From: Flavobacterium agricola
GTDB taxonomy: Bacteria > Bacteroidota > Bacteroidia > Flavobacteriales > Flavobacteriaceae
Direction: 5' to 3'
NCBI RefSeq assembly: GCF_025919725.1
Contig: NZ_CP081495.1
Span: 1,178,001 to 1,242,000 of the forward strand
DNA length: 64,000 nucleotides
Below the pieces are notes generated by a model that worked only from the letters and a program-made list of their open reading frames with translations, made no database searches and was not told the DNA's origin. This document shows positions 18,082 to 27,263 of this stretch, piece by piece. A program made the position numbers and the translations under genes. Each line of letters starts with the position of its first letter. Position 1 is the first letter of the stretch.

Positions 18082-18570
18082 TTAAATTTGATACAACACA
18101 GAATTAATCACTTCAAAATCAAAAGTTTTGTCGTCATTAATAAAATATTTTAACAAAACGGAACCTCTGGCCTGGCCTGCATAAAAATCGGCAATTATCC
18201 AACGGTGATTTAAAACCTTAACCTTTGTAATTAAAGATTTTTCTCCATTTATTGGGTGGTAAACCACGTACGGATTTCCGGTTGGCGTTTCGTCATTTTT
18301 TTTAATTAACACATCGCGAATAGCAATTTCTAAAGCTTGTACTTGGTTTGCTTCTAAATTAATTTCACGTTGCGCATCCACATCGTAAGCTAAAGAAAAT
18401 GCTTCAATTTCTAATGCTTGCGTAGCCAACGAATCTTTTAACACATCTATTTTATGATGTGCTTTTGTAATATCTGCATCTTTAGATTCTATTATTTTGC
18501 TCGCGTTAACATAGATAAAAATGTTAACTACTAACGAGAAAATAAATAGGTATAAAAAAGTTTGCTTCAT
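18082..18570 (-). CDS. Single-pass membrane protein with coiled coil, unknown function
   Basis: 162 residues. One N-terminal membrane helix (TFLYLFIFSLVVNIFIYVNA), a helical coiled-coil stretch (about residues 28-90, rich in K, D, E and L) and a C-terminal globular part (about 95-162; GNPYVVYHPINGEKSLITK, WIIADFYAGQARGSVLL). Probably anchored in the inner membrane with the body in the periplasm. Family not recognised. Lies 13 bp after the upstream hydrolase gene in the same direction. Confidence 0.6.
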   Translation of the reverse strand: MKQTFLYLFIFSLVVNIFIYVNASKIIESKDADITKAHHKIDVLKDSLATQALEIEAFSLAYDVDAQREINLEANQVQALEIAIRDVLIKKNDETPTGNPYVVYHPINGEKSLITKVKVLNHRWIIADFYAGQARGSVLLKYFINDDKTFDFEVINSVLYQI

Positions 18571-18583
18571 AGTAAATATAAGG

Positions 18584-19348
18584 TTAAATATTTATTTCTA
18601 GGTTATCATAAGCTAAAAAAACATGTTTTGGCAAGCTGGCTTGCACCTCATCATGAAAACCTAACAAATGACTTATGTGTGTTATATACGCTTTTTTGGG
18701 CTTAATTTGTTTTATAAATTGTAAAGCTTCGTCTAAATTAAAATGGGTTTGATGTGGTGTAGTTCGCAAGGCATTTATAACCAAAACATCCAAATTTTGT
18801 AATTTTTGTTGTTCTGCATCGCTAACAAATTTCACATCTGTTAAATAGGCAAAGTTATCTATTTTAAATCCAAAAATGGGCAATGTTCCGTGTAAAACAC
18901 GAATGGGCTCAATTTTAATAGTATTTATTTCAAACGTTTCATTTTCATGAATAAGATGCGTTTGCACTGCTGGTGCACCAGGATAACGATTTTCAGTTTC
19001 AAAAACATAATCAAACCTATTTTGTAAATTACTTAAAACACGCGGTTCAACGTAAATTGGCATTGGTCCTTGTTTAAAGTTAAAAGGACGAATATCGTCT
19101 AAACCAGCCGTATGATCGGCATGTTCGTGCGTAAACAAAATAGCATCTAATTTTTGGCAATTGGCTTGCAACATTTGTTGCCTAAAATCGGGGCCGCAAT
19201 CTATTGCTAAAGCTGTGTTGTTTTGTTTAATTAATATGGAGGTGCGCAAGCGCTTATCTTTAAAATTAGGGCTTAAACAAACAGGATGATCGCTTCCAAT
19301 AACTGGAATTCCCTGAGAAGTACCCGTACCTAGAAAATAGATCTTCAA
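18584..19348 (-). CDS. MBL-fold hydrolase, PhnP-like phosphodiesterase
   Basis: 254 residues beginning MKIYFLGTGTSQGIPVIG, typical of the PhnP branch of the metallo-beta-lactamase fold. Metal ligands are visible in FTHEHADHTAGLDDIRPF, in VLHGTLPIFGF, the aspartate of YLTDVKF and the final histidine of THISHLLGFHDE. PhnP hydrolyses cyclic ribose phosphates, and relatives act on nucleotide or lipoyl/octanoyl esters; the exact substrate here is open. It heads a leftward set with the membrane and lipoprotein genes at 17539-18570. Confidence 0.85.
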   Translation of the reverse strand: MKIYFLGTGTSQGIPVIGSDHPVCLSPNFKDKRLRTSILIKQNNTALAIDCGPDFRQQMLQANCQKLDAILFTHEHADHTAGLDDIRPFNFKQGPMPIYVEPRVLSNLQNRFDYVFETENRYPGAPAVQTHLIHENETFEINTIKIEPIRVLHGTLPIFGFKIDNFAYLTDVKFVSDAEQQKLQNLDVLVINALRTTPHQTHFNLDEALQFIKQIKPKKAYITHISHLLGFHDEVQASLPKHVFLAYDNLEINI

Positions 19349-19435
19349 ACTTATTTTTTTAATATGTAAAATATTTATGCTAATTTAGGTATTACAGAAA
19401 TACTAACAAACAACACGCCTACAATTTATTAACTT

Positions 19436-20866
19436 ATGGAAATTAAATTAGCTGGAGATAGAGAAATTGAAACGCTTTTATCCTTTAATGATAAAGCTTT
19501 AAAGGTAAATTTAAACAACAACATTTACGGAACCTTTTCTGAAATTGGCGCAGGGCAAGAAACGGTTCGTCATTTTTTTAGAGCTGGCGGATCATCTAAA
19601 ACCATTGCCAAAGCAATGTCGGCTTATGATAAAGATTTTTCAGATTCTATTTACGGTGAAGAAGCGTACAAAAGATACGTAACCGAAGGCCGTTTGCGTA
19701 AAATGTTAGTACACGAAAAAAAGCTAATTGAAGAGCGTTTAGATAGAAAAAAACATCCTGAAAAATTATTTTTTAGTTTTGCTAACACTGTGGCAACTAT
19801 TGATTTTGAGAAGAAAAACAAAGGCCACGGTTGGGTTGGAATTACTTTTCAGTTAGATCCAAACGAAGCGTACAACGAAATTATTTTGCACATTAACTTT
19901 TTAGAAAACGATTCTAAACTACAACAAGAAACCTTAGGTAATTTAGGCGTTAACTTAATTTACGGTGCTTTTTATTATCATAAAAATCCGTTGCAGCTGT
20001 TAAAATCTTTGTACGATCATATCGAAAAAGATCAGATAGAAATTGATACCATTAACTTTTCGGGACCACAATTTAAAGATGTTGACAACCGATTAATGAG
20101 TTTGTATTTGGTTAAAAATGGCATGACGCAAGCCGTAATTTTTAATTCTAAAGGACATAATGTTTTTCCGGCTGATTTACTTTATGGTAAAAATATTTTA
20201 GCGCTACGCGGAAGTTTTAGACCGGTAACCAAAGTTAACATGAGCATGTTAAGCAATTCGTGGCAAAAATTTATTAGTACCGATCCGAATATTACCGAAC
20301 AAAATTCGCAAGTAATTTTTGAAATTACCTTATCTAATTTATTGGCAGAAGGAGCAATTAACGAACAAGATTTTTTAGATCGTGCCGATTTGTTGTGCGC
20401 ATTAGGGCAAACGGTTATGATTTCTAACTTTCCGGAATATTATAAGTTGATTAATTACTTCACGTCATTTCCAATTAAAAAAATTGGTTTAGCCATTGGT
20501 GTTCCGAGTTTGCACGAAATATTTGAAGAAAAATTTTATACCAATTTAAGCGGTGGAGTATTAGAAGCTATTGGTAAAATTTATTATAAAAATCTAGATA
20601 TTTTATTATATCCGATGCTTGATGAAAAAAACAATGAAATTGTAAATTCTAAAACATTTAAATTAAGCCCTAAAACACAAGCGTTATATAATTTATTTTT
20701 AGATGGAAATAGAATTATTGATGTAGAAAATTACGATGTAGAAGATTTAAAAATTAAATCGAGAAAAGTACTAAGAATGATTCGAAACAACGAATCCGGA
20801 TGGGAAAATATGTTGCCAGAAGGAATTGCAACCATTATAAAAAACAAACAATTATTTACCAGATAA
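19436..20866 (+). CDS. Conserved cytoplasmic protein of unknown function
   Basis: 476 residues, no signal peptide or membrane helix. It begins MEIKLAGDREIETLLSFNDK and has motifs such as AGGSSKTIAKAMSAYDKDF and NLGVNLIYGAFYYHKNPL, giving the look of a soluble enzyme or nucleotide-binding protein. I did not recognise a catalytic motif and assign no function. It is divergent from the PhnP-like gene and followed by a terminator shared with the convergent DUF4294 gene. Confidence 0.7.
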   Translation: MEIKLAGDREIETLLSFNDKALKVNLNNNIYGTFSEIGAGQETVRHFFRAGGSSKTIAKAMSAYDKDFSDSIYGEEAYKRYVTEGRLRKMLVHEKKLIEERLDRKKHPEKLFFSFANTVATIDFEKKNKGHGWVGITFQLDPNEAYNEIILHINFLENDSKLQQETLGNLGVNLIYGAFYYHKNPLQLLKSLYDHIEKDQIEIDTINFSGPQFKDVDNRLMSLYLVKNGMTQAVIFNSKGHNVFPADLLYGKNILALRGSFRPVTKVNMSMLSNSWQKFISTDPNITEQNSQVIFEITLSNLLAEGAINEQDFLDRADLLCALGQTVMISNFPEYYKLINYFTSFPIKKIGLAIGVPSLHEIFEEKFYTNLSGGVLEAIGKIYYKNLDILLYPMLDEKNNEIVNSKTFKLSPKTQALYNLFLDGNRIIDVENYDVEDLKIKSRKVLRMIRNNESGWENMLPEGIATIIKNKQLFTR

Positions 20867-20873
20867 TATATAG

Positions 20874-20898
20874 AAAACCATGTTTTAAACGTGGTTTT
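20874..20898. terminator. Bidirectional terminator
   Basis: 12-bp arms AAAACCATGTTT / AAACGTGGTTTT with one mismatch and T run, between convergent genes. Confidence 0.6.
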
Positions 20899-20899
20899 T

Positions 20900-21559
20900 T
20901 TATTTTTCTACCTCCAGCCTATTGTGCCAAACCTGAGTTAAATCGTCAAAATCAATCGGTAGTGCAGCTTCTTGACGCGGCAAACGACGGGTTTTAAACT
21001 TTTCTTGCAAAATAGTTTCAATATAAAAATCTTCAATATCCTCGTACGGTAAATATTCTTTTTTTAAATTCAAATCAAAAACCTTTGCGGTGTTGTTAGA
21101 CCAAAAAGCGCTCCACCCCGATTTTAAATTTTTAACCAAATCAAAAGTTGTTTCACCCGTTTGTCGATGAATAAGTTTAATTAATATTTGTCCGTCTTGG
21201 CGTGATAGCTTTTTTAAGCGCGGTTTAAATTCATCTTCTAAATATTTTTCAACCAACTTAAAATATTTTTTCTGATCACGGCTCGATTCTAAAACTTCCA
21301 AATTTTGGTTTAATTCCTTTAGGTTATCGGCAGCAGCTTTAGCGTACGGATATACGCGTAAAATTCTATTTTCTAAACGACGCAGTTTCATTAACTCCGT
21401 TTCTTCGGTTTTGTACTTCCCGATAACCAACTCATTCAACTGATAATTAAGCACAACAGAATCTTCCACCTGTTTAACAGGCAGATTAGTTTGTATGTTT
21501 ATCTGTGCAAACATTGGCATCGATGCAAAAAAGAATGTAATACCAATTGTTGTTTTCAT
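20900..21559 (-). CDS. DUF4294 domain protein, exported
   Basis: About 219 residues from the ATG at 21559 (another ATG lies three codons upstream at 21568). A signal peptide (TIGITFFFASMPMFAQ) is followed by a helical, charged domain: LRRLENRILRVYPYAKAAAD, LVEKYLEDEFKPRLKKLS and LIHRQTGETTFDLVKNLKSG are characteristic of the Bacteroidota DUF4294 family. Function unknown; periplasmic location inferred from the signal. In many flavobacteria it lies next to an M42 peptidase, as here, where the peptidase gene is divergent. Confidence 0.8.
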   Translation of the reverse strand: MKTTIGITFFFASMPMFAQINIQTNLPVKQVEDSVVLNYQLNELVIGKYKTEETELMKLRRLENRILRVYPYAKAAADNLKELNQNLEVLESSRDQKKYFKLVEKYLEDEFKPRLKKLSRQDGQILIKLIHRQTGETTFDLVKNLKSGWSAFWSNNTAKVFDLNLKKEYLPYEDIEDFYIETILQEKFKTRRLPRQEAALPIDFDDLTQVWHNRLEVEK

Positions 21560-21640
21560 AATCGTCATTGTATTTCAAAAATACAAAATCTAAAATAATT
21601 ATGAATTGTTTTTAGTATTTTTACTTAAAATTATACATAA

Positions 21641-22732
21641 ATGGAAAATACGATATTAAATAAAACAGCAGTTGATTTTTTAACTCAATATTTAAACAAT
21701 GCATCGCCAACAGGCTACGAAAGTGCAGGACAAAAATTATGGTTAAACTACCTTGCTCCGTATGTTGATACAACTTATACTGATACGTACGGAACAGTAG
21801 TTGGCGTAATTAATCCGGATGCACCATATAAAGTTGTTATTGAAGGGCACGCTGATGAAATTTCTTGGTACGTAAATTACATTTCTGAAGACGGATTAAT
21901 TTATGTTATTCGTAATGGCGGTTCTGACCAAATTATTGCTCCGTCTAAACGCGTAAATATTCATACCAAAAATGGCATTGTAAAAGGTGTTTTTGGCTGG
22001 CCAGCTATTCATACCCGTTTACGTGGTAAAACGGTTGAGGATGCACCAAAAATTGAAACTATTTTTATTGATTGTGGATGCGAAACAAAAGCCGAAGTTG
22101 AAGCGCTTGGCGTACATGTTGGCTGCGTAATTACGTACCCTGACGGTTTTGAAATTTTAAATGATAGTAAATTTGTTTGCCGTGCTATTGATAACCGAAT
22201 GGGCGGATTTATGATTGCTCAAGTTGCGCGTTTGTTAAAAGAAAATGGTAAAAAATTGCCGTTTGGTTTGTACATTGTTAATTCGGTTCAAGAAGAAATT
22301 GGTTTACGTGGTGCCCAAATGATTGCTCATAATATTAAACCTAATGTTGCTATTGTAACCGACGTTTGCCACGATACAACAACGCCAATGATTGATAAAA
22401 AAATTGAAGGCGATTTAAAAATTGGTAAAGGTCCGGTAATTGCTTATGCACCAGCTGTACAAAATAATTTACGTGAATTAATTATTGATACAGCGGTAGA
22501 AAAAGAAATTCCGTTTCAACGTACTGCCCTATCTTCACAAACCGGAACAGATACAGATGCGTTTGCTTATTCTAACTCAGGCGTTGCATCAGCTTTAATA
22601 TCTTTACCGCTGCGTTACATGCATACCACGGTAGAAATGGTTCATAAAGAAGATGTAGAAAATACCATTCAATTGATTTATGAAACCTTACTTAAAATAG
22701 AAAACAACGAAACTTTTTCGTACTTTAAATAA
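21641..22732 (+). CDS. M42 family metallopeptidase
   Basis: 363 residues. Members are dinuclear-metal aminopeptidases/glucanases forming large cytoplasmic TET assemblies that trim peptides. Visible ligands and active site: EGHADEISWYV (His and Asp), CRAIDNRMGGFM (bridging Asp), NSVQEEIGLRGAQ (catalytic Glu pair), VTDVCHDT (Asp) and the C-terminal RYMHTTVEMVHKEDV (His). Length fits. The sequence SPTGYES near the N-terminus is also typical. It is a single gene followed by a strong terminator. Confidence 0.92.
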   Translation: MENTILNKTAVDFLTQYLNNASPTGYESAGQKLWLNYLAPYVDTTYTDTYGTVVGVINPDAPYKVVIEGHADEISWYVNYISEDGLIYVIRNGGSDQIIAPSKRVNIHTKNGIVKGVFGWPAIHTRLRGKTVEDAPKIETIFIDCGCETKAEVEALGVHVGCVITYPDGFEILNDSKFVCRAIDNRMGGFMIAQVARLLKENGKKLPFGLYIVNSVQEEIGLRGAQMIAHNIKPNVAIVTDVCHDTTTPMIDKKIEGDLKIGKGPVIAYAPAVQNNLRELIIDTAVEKEIPFQRTALSSQTGTDTDAFAYSNSGVASALISLPLRYMHTTVEMVHKEDVENTIQLIYETLLKIENNETFSYFK

Positions 22733-22736
22733 CCAC

Positions 22737-22763
22737 AAAACACCAAACTTTGTTTGGTGTTTT
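22737..22763 (+). terminator. Terminator after M42 peptidase
   Basis: Perfect 12-bp arms AAAACACCAAAC / GTTTGGTGTTTT, 3-base loop, long T run. Confidence 0.88.
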
Positions 22764-22858
22764 TTTTTACTCTAAAAATTTTATCAAAAAAAATCTAACA
22801 AACTGTAACATTTAAAAAACTAACTTGTCTTTATATAAAACAACCCGAAACATAAGCT

Positions 22859-23419
22859 ATGAATCCAGACGAGAATATTAGCTTACTAATTGAACAATGC
22901 AAACAGCAAAACACCGCAGCACAATTTGAAATTTATAAAAAATTCTACAAAAACATGTTTAATACGGCTGTTAGAATTTTAAATAATAAAGAAGAAGCCG
23001 AAGATGTAATGCAAGAAAGCTTTTTAAAGGCATTTGCCGAATTGGATTCGCTTAACAATCCTAAAGCTTTTGCTGGCTGGTTAAAACAATTAGTAATTAG
23101 ATCGTGTTTAAACGCAATTCAGAAAAATAAAAAATGGACGTTTACTGATTTTGAAGAAAATCTGAACGAAACAACCGAATCTGTTTTTGATTTTGAACAG
23201 CTAAGCGAAAACACCGAACAAAAAATTAAAATTAATAATGCCTTGCAAAGCATTAAACCCAATTATCGGGTTGCTATTACCTTGCATTTTATTGAAGGTT
23301 TTGATTTAGACGAAATGTGCAGCATTTTAAACATTACCAATGGCAATTGCCGCACCTTATTATCTCGAGCTAAAACGGCATTACGAACCAAAATTGTAGC
23401 ACATGAACAAGTTATATAA
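22859..23419 (+). CDS. ECF-type RNA polymerase sigma factor
   Basis: 186 residues with region 2 (about 20-90; AVRILNNKEEAEDVMQESFL is the typical -10 binding and core contact segment) and region 4 (about 125-180; GFDLDEMCSILNITNGNCRT as the helix-turn-helix). It overlaps the next gene, a small membrane protein, by 17 bp, the usual arrangement for a sigma factor and its membrane partner. Two surface-protein genes follow, so it probably controls envelope or surface functions and perhaps its own operon. Confidence 0.9.
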   Translation: MNPDENISLLIEQCKQQNTAAQFEIYKKFYKNMFNTAVRILNNKEEAEDVMQESFLKAFAELDSLNNPKAFAGWLKQLVIRSCLNAIQKNKKWTFTDFEENLNETTESVFDFEQLSENTEQKIKINNALQSIKPNYRVAITLHFIEGFDLDEMCSILNITNGNCRTLLSRAKTALRTKIVAHEQVI

Positions 23420-23906
23420 AACAACAGAAGATTGGGATTTTTTAGAACCCAACAACGGGCATGAAATGCGCTTTATAAAAAAGCTAGAAGCACAAGCTAA
23501 ACCTGTAAAAAAAATAAAATACAACGCGTACATAAGTTGGGCAGCTGTTTTAGTTCTAAGCATTTGCTTTGGTATATATTACGTACAAAATCAACCAGTA
23601 CAAAATCAAAATTCATCTACTCAAAATTATTACAGCAATCAAATTGCTTTACAAATACATACGCTTAAAGAACTTGAAACACCTTTAACCAAACCAATAA
23701 TCAATGATGCCATTCAGGAAATTAATAAGCTGGAAGCCGATTATAATAAATTAGAAAAAGAACGTAAAGCAAAAGGCAGTAACGAGCAATTACTTAATGC
23801 CATGATCGTAAACTTACAAACCAGAATAGATTTTCTACAACGAGTTCAATCACAAATCAATCAAATCAACGAATTAAAAAAATCAAGTAATGAAAACATC
23901 CTTTAA
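23403..23906 (+). CDS. Membrane partner of ECF sigma factor (possible anti-sigma)
   Basis: 167 residues. A cytoplasmic N-terminus of about 40 residues (with KKLEAQAKPVKKIKY) is followed by one membrane helix (about 43-60; ISWAAVLVLSICFGIYYVQN) and a glutamine/asparagine-rich then coiled-coil periplasmic part (INKLEADYNKLEKERK). The overlap with the sigma gene and topology suggest an anti-sigma role, but no known anti-sigma domain is recognised, so this is inference. It overlaps the next gene by 17 bp. Confidence 0.65.
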   Translation: MNKLYKTTEDWDFLEPNNGHEMRFIKKLEAQAKPVKKIKYNAYISWAAVLVLSICFGIYYVQNQPVQNQNSSTQNYYSNQIALQIHTLKELETPLTKPIINDAIQEINKLEADYNKLEKERKAKGSNEQLLNAMIVNLQTRIDFLQRVQSQINQINELKKSSNENIL

Positions 23907-24933
23907 ACTTTTAGCCTTGCTAATTTGTTTCGTACAATTTAGTTTGGCACATGCCAATCCGTTTACGTATCCTACAAAAAGCAAAACGATTACTAAAGAA
24001 TTTGCTGTAAGTAAAGATGCTGCAATGGAGGTAAAAAACAGATACGGAAATGTAACCGTAATTCTGTGGGACGAAAGCAAAATTGCGTACGAAGTACAAA
24101 TTAAAGTTGGTGCCAAAAACGACAAATTAACCAACGAACTTTTAAACGACATTTCGGTAAACTTTACCACTTTAGGTAACGGGGTAATGGCCGAAACTAT
24201 AATTCCGAAATCAACTAGCGGAAACCGTGAAATTGAAGTAAATTATACCATAAAAATTCCACGCAACGCTCATGCAAAGGTTGAACAGAAATATGGTAAC
24301 GTTTTAATTCCTGAATTAAACGGTAAATTAAACTTAACCTGCCATTATGGTAGCTTTACGTTGGGTAAAATAAACAGCCAGCATAACGATTTTGATTTGG
24401 CTTATGTTAGCAATGCAAAAGCTGCTTTTATAAATTATGCTACATTTAATGTACGTTATTCAACTTTAAGCCTAGATAAAATTAATTATTTGGTAGCTAA
24501 AGGCAATTACAACACTTTTAAAATGGAAAATGTTGGCACCTTTAATTTTGAAACCAATTACAGCAATTTAAGTGCAAACAAAGTTCAAAAGCTTGAAATT
24601 TCTGGTAATTATTTACGTTTAAATTTTGACGAAGTTGGGGTTTCATCTATTGTAAAATCAAGTTATACCACCATGAAGCAACAAATTACGGCACAAACCG
24701 AATTTGTACAATACAAAGGCAATTATGCTACGCTTACCATTAATAACATAAAACCGCAGTTTAATTTTGATATTTTTGGATCGTATTTAAGTTTAAAGTC
24801 AAATATGGATTTGAATTATACTACGCAAATAACCAAAGGCAATTCTCGTCATTATACCGGAGCAACAGCAAACGGTAAAGGTTTAAAAATTAATATTGAA
24901 AGCAACTACGGAACCGTAAACTTAAACAACTAA
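23890..24933 (+). CDS. Secreted beta-solenoid-like protein with Tyr repeats
   Basis: 347 residues with a signal peptide (LLALLICFVQFSLAHA). From about residue 48 on, a short motif of the form [RKHNS]-Y-x-x-[VFLM] recurs about twelve times (RYGNV, KYGNV, HYGSF, NYATF, RYSTL, NYNTF, NYSNL, NYLRL, SYTTM, NYATL, SYLSL, NYGTV), often near 20-residue spacing in the second half, as expected for a beta-helix. It resembles DUF4097-type proteins. Third gene of the sigma-factor operon; overlapping start. Function unknown, probably surface or periplasmic. Confidence 0.7.
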   Translation: MKTSFKLLALLICFVQFSLAHANPFTYPTKSKTITKEFAVSKDAAMEVKNRYGNVTVILWDESKIAYEVQIKVGAKNDKLTNELLNDISVNFTTLGNGVMAETIIPKSTSGNREIEVNYTIKIPRNAHAKVEQKYGNVLIPELNGKLNLTCHYGSFTLGKINSQHNDFDLAYVSNAKAAFINYATFNVRYSTLSLDKINYLVAKGNYNTFKMENVGTFNFETNYSNLSANKVQKLEISGNYLRLNFDEVGVSSIVKSSYTTMKQQITAQTEFVQYKGNYATLTINNIKPQFNFDIFGSYLSLKSNMDLNYTTQITKGNSRHYTGATANGKGLKINIESNYGTVNLNN

Positions 24934-24944
24934 AAAATTATATT

Positions 24945-25661
24945 ATGAATAAAATAGCAGTATTAATTTGCTTATTTATAAGCATATCTACAAGCGCAAT
25001 TGCACAGAAAAAAATTAACGGAAACGGACAAGTGCAAACCGAAACACGTAAAACTAATGCTTACGAAAGCATTAAATTAATTGGCTCATCAAACGTTACC
25101 TTAGTTCATGGTACCGTTGGCGAATTAACCGTTACTGCAGAATCGAATATTTTAAATTATTTAGAAACTTATGTTGAAAACAACGAATTAGTTATTCGAT
25201 TAAAACCCAATCACAATTTCAACACAACCAAAGGTGTGCAAGTTGTAGTTCCGGCTCAAAAAATTAGTCAAGTTACGTTAACCGGATCGGGAAAAATAGC
25301 AACTAAAAATACCACATTGCAAGCTAAAAAAATAAATCTTAGCTTGAGCGGATCTGGTGATATGGAACTAGCTATTGAAGCAGAAGCAGTGCAAGCACAA
25401 GTTAACGGATCGGGCGATATGGCTTTAAACGGAAAAACCCAAGACTTAAACGCAGCAGTAAAAGGCAGTGGAGATATTGATGCTAGTAAATTAAAAGCTG
25501 CAACTGCAAAATTAGAAGTTTTTGGATCGGGCGATATAAAAGCACAAGCCAATAACGAAGTAAATGCAGCAATAATTGGTTCGGGCGATATTCATGTTAC
25601 CGGAAAACCACAAAAAGTAAATCAAAATGTAAAAGGCAGCGGTAGCGTTGTAGTAAAATAA
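24945..25661 (+). CDS. Head GIN domain (DUF2807) exported protein
   Basis: 238 residues with a signal peptide (VLICLFISISTSAIAQ). The body is a right-handed beta-solenoid: GSGDM, GSGDI and related turns (GSGKIA, GSGDME, GSGDMA, GSGDID, GSGDIK, GSGDIH, GSGSVV) recur roughly every 16-20 residues to the C-terminus. This is typical of the putative auto-transporter adhesin head GIN domain family in Bacteroidota. It closes the ECF sigma operon 11 bp after the preceding gene. Function unknown; a sensor or structural surface role under sigma control is inferred. Confidence 0.85.
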   Translation: MNKIAVLICLFISISTSAIAQKKINGNGQVQTETRKTNAYESIKLIGSSNVTLVHGTVGELTVTAESNILNYLETYVENNELVIRLKPNHNFNTTKGVQVVVPAQKISQVTLTGSGKIATKNTTLQAKKINLSLSGSGDMELAIEAEAVQAQVNGSGDMALNGKTQDLNAAVKGSGDIDASKLKAATAKLEVFGSGDIKAQANNEVNAAIIGSGDIHVTGKPQKVNQNVKGSGSVVVK

Positions 25662-25688
25662 AAAAAGCGGTTTAAAACCGCTTTTTTT
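25660..25688. terminator. Bidirectional terminator
   Basis: AAAAAAAGCGGTTT paired with AAACCGCTTTTTTT around a one-base loop, between convergent genes. Confidence 0.8.
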
Positions 25689-25983
25689 ATTTTTTATAAA
25701 CATATGTATAAAACCACATGATGGTGAATGACGGAATAATATCTATTCCGGGCATAATTTCTTCAATAAACGTAACAATAGATGCTGCTTTACCAGCCTT
25801 ACTTGGGTACATTACGTTCATAAAATACATGGCCAAAGGCGCCCAAAAAACATCAATACCTTCACCAAGACCCGGAATTAAATAACTTGCATTCCCTAGT
25901 AAATCAAACACAACTCCGAGTATTAAATTTCGAATGCGATGTTTGGGTTTGGGTTTTATTTCAAGTAAATCTTTATTTTTCAT
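25687..25983 (-). CDS. Small membrane protein of unknown function
   Basis: 98 residues with two or three membrane-associated segments (NLILGVVFDLLGNASYLIPG; IDVFWAPLAMYFMNVMYP; IIPSFTIMWFYTYVY) and basic ends. Hypothetical; the GNASYLIPGLGEGIDVFWAP stretch looks conserved-type but no family name was recalled with certainty. Lies between convergent sigma operon and divergent ABC ATPase gene. Confidence 0.6.
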   Translation of the reverse strand: MKNKDLLEIKPKPKHRIRNLILGVVFDLLGNASYLIPGLGEGIDVFWAPLAMYFMNVMYPSKAGKAASIVTFIEEIMPGIDIIPSFTIMWFYTYVYKK

Positions 25984-26162
25984 ACCGTATAAAATTGCTA
26001 CAAAGCTTTAAATTTGGAACAACAACCTTGCCATAAATTAAAAAAAAAAGGCATTCAGGCCGTTTAGTACTTGTAAAAAATCAAATTTAAAATATAAAAA
26101 ATATAGATTTGAGGTTTGATTTAGACTGAAAATCTTTGTTACTTTGTTTAAATACCATTTCC

Positions 26163-26843
26163 ATGATTTTAGCTCAAAACATTCATAAATATTACGATAA
26201 CTTTCACGTTTTAAAAGGCGTAAACTTAGAAATTAAGCCCGGAGAAATTGTTTCTATCGTAGGTGCATCAGGTGCCGGAAAAACAACTTTGTTACAAATT
26301 TTAGGCACATTAGATCAGCCTAAAAAAGACGGAAACAGCAGTTTGATTATTGATGGCATTGATGTGTTACAATTGAATGATAAAAAGCTTTCGCAATTTA
26401 GAAATCAGAAGTTAGGATTTATTTTCCAGTTTCATCAATTATTACCCGAATTTACAGCTTTAGAAAACGTTTGTATTCCGGCTTTTATACAAGGTAAAAC
26501 ACCTAAAGAAATGGAAGAAAAAGCCAAAAGCCTTTTAACTCGTTTGGGGCTTTCACATCGTTTTAATCACAAACCTGCTGAACTTTCGGGCGGAGAACAA
26601 CAACGCGTTGCGGTAGCTCGTGCTTTAATTAATGATCCGGCGGTAATTTTAGCCGACGAACCTTCGGGAAACTTAGATACGCAATCAGCCGAAAATTTAC
26701 ATAATTTGTTTTTTGAACTTCGTGATGAATTTGGTCAAACCTTTGTTATTGTTACCCACAACGAGGATTTTGCAAACATGGCAGACCGAAAGCTAGTTAT
26801 GATAGATGGCGATATTCGACATGAAAAAATAAATGAAAAATAA
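26163..26843 (+). CDS. ABC transporter ATP-binding protein, LolD type
   Basis: 226 residues from the ATG at 26163; an upstream in-frame start would add an atypical extension. Walker [11 protein letters not shown]-loop region [18 protein letters not shown], signature [15 protein letters not shown], Walker [13 protein letters not shown] and the switch histidine in [10 protein letters not shown] are all present. This subclass (FtsE/LolD/MacB) pairs with FtsX-like permeases; LolD drives lipoprotein release from the inner membrane. No permease gene is adjacent, so the partner is elsewhere. A perfect-palindrome terminator follows. Confidence 0.88.
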   Translation: MILAQNIHKYYDNFHVLKGVNLEIKPGEIVSIVGASGAGKTTLLQILGTLDQPKKDGNSSLIIDGIDVLQLNDKKLSQFRNQKLGFIFQFHQLLPEFTALENVCIPAFIQGKTPKEMEEKAKSLLTRLGLSHRFNHKPAELSGGEQQRVAVARALINDPAVILADEPSGNLDTQSAENLHNLFFELRDEFGQTFVIVTHNEDFANMADRKLVMIDGDIRHEKINEK

Positions 26844-26879
26844 AAAAAATCCCCAAACTTAAGTTTGGGGATTTTTTTT
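26842..26879. terminator. Terminator after lolD-like gene (perfect palindrome)
   Basis: A loop-free perfect palindrome with 19-base arms, core TCCCCAAACTTAAGTTTGGGGA and A/T runs at both ends. Works in both directions. Confidence 0.85.
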
Positions 26880-27184
26880 AAACTTTTATAAACGAATATA
26901 AAAAAGATGCCAAAAGCAATTATAAATAAAAAGATACTATTAATAAACAACAATACGCTGCCTTTTATACCGGTTACCCAAATGGATTGTTTATACACTT
27001 TTTGAAGGGCTATGTAAAAATAAATTACGGTGTATAAAATGATTAATAGGTTTAGTAATTGAATTACAAAAACAACAATTTCTGCATCTACAGGAATAAA
27101 ACTTAACGCAGTATTACTAATTGACATTACAGCATAGGCTAATAAAAACATAGAGAAATAATGCAACGTAAAAATACCATGATC
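26880..27184 (-). pseudogene. DUF3667-type membrane protein, C-terminal remnant cut by an IS
   Basis: Read leftward from the IS boundary at 27184 the sequence is DHGIFTLHYFSMFLLAYAVM..., with three membrane helices, similar to the C-terminal part of DUF3667 membrane proteins (the D-H-x-I-F-x-L-H-x-x-S start is characteristic). There is no start codon and the N-terminal part is absent on the other side of the IS, so the insertion and a later deletion destroyed it. The frame also lacks its own stop and runs into the terminator and lolD antisense. A one-base shift near 26890 would give a stop. Not functional as seen. Confidence 0.65.
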
Positions 27185-27263
27185 TGTAAATCGTCAGCAA
27201 AAAGTGGACACATAAAATAGAAAAGTTAAGATAGTGTTTAAACGAAAAACATTACTTTTAATT

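Noticed and set aside
26735..26879. DUF3667 remnant frame continuing through the terminator into lolD antisense
   Set aside because: This part is the complement of a terminator and of a real gene; the protein family ends before it.
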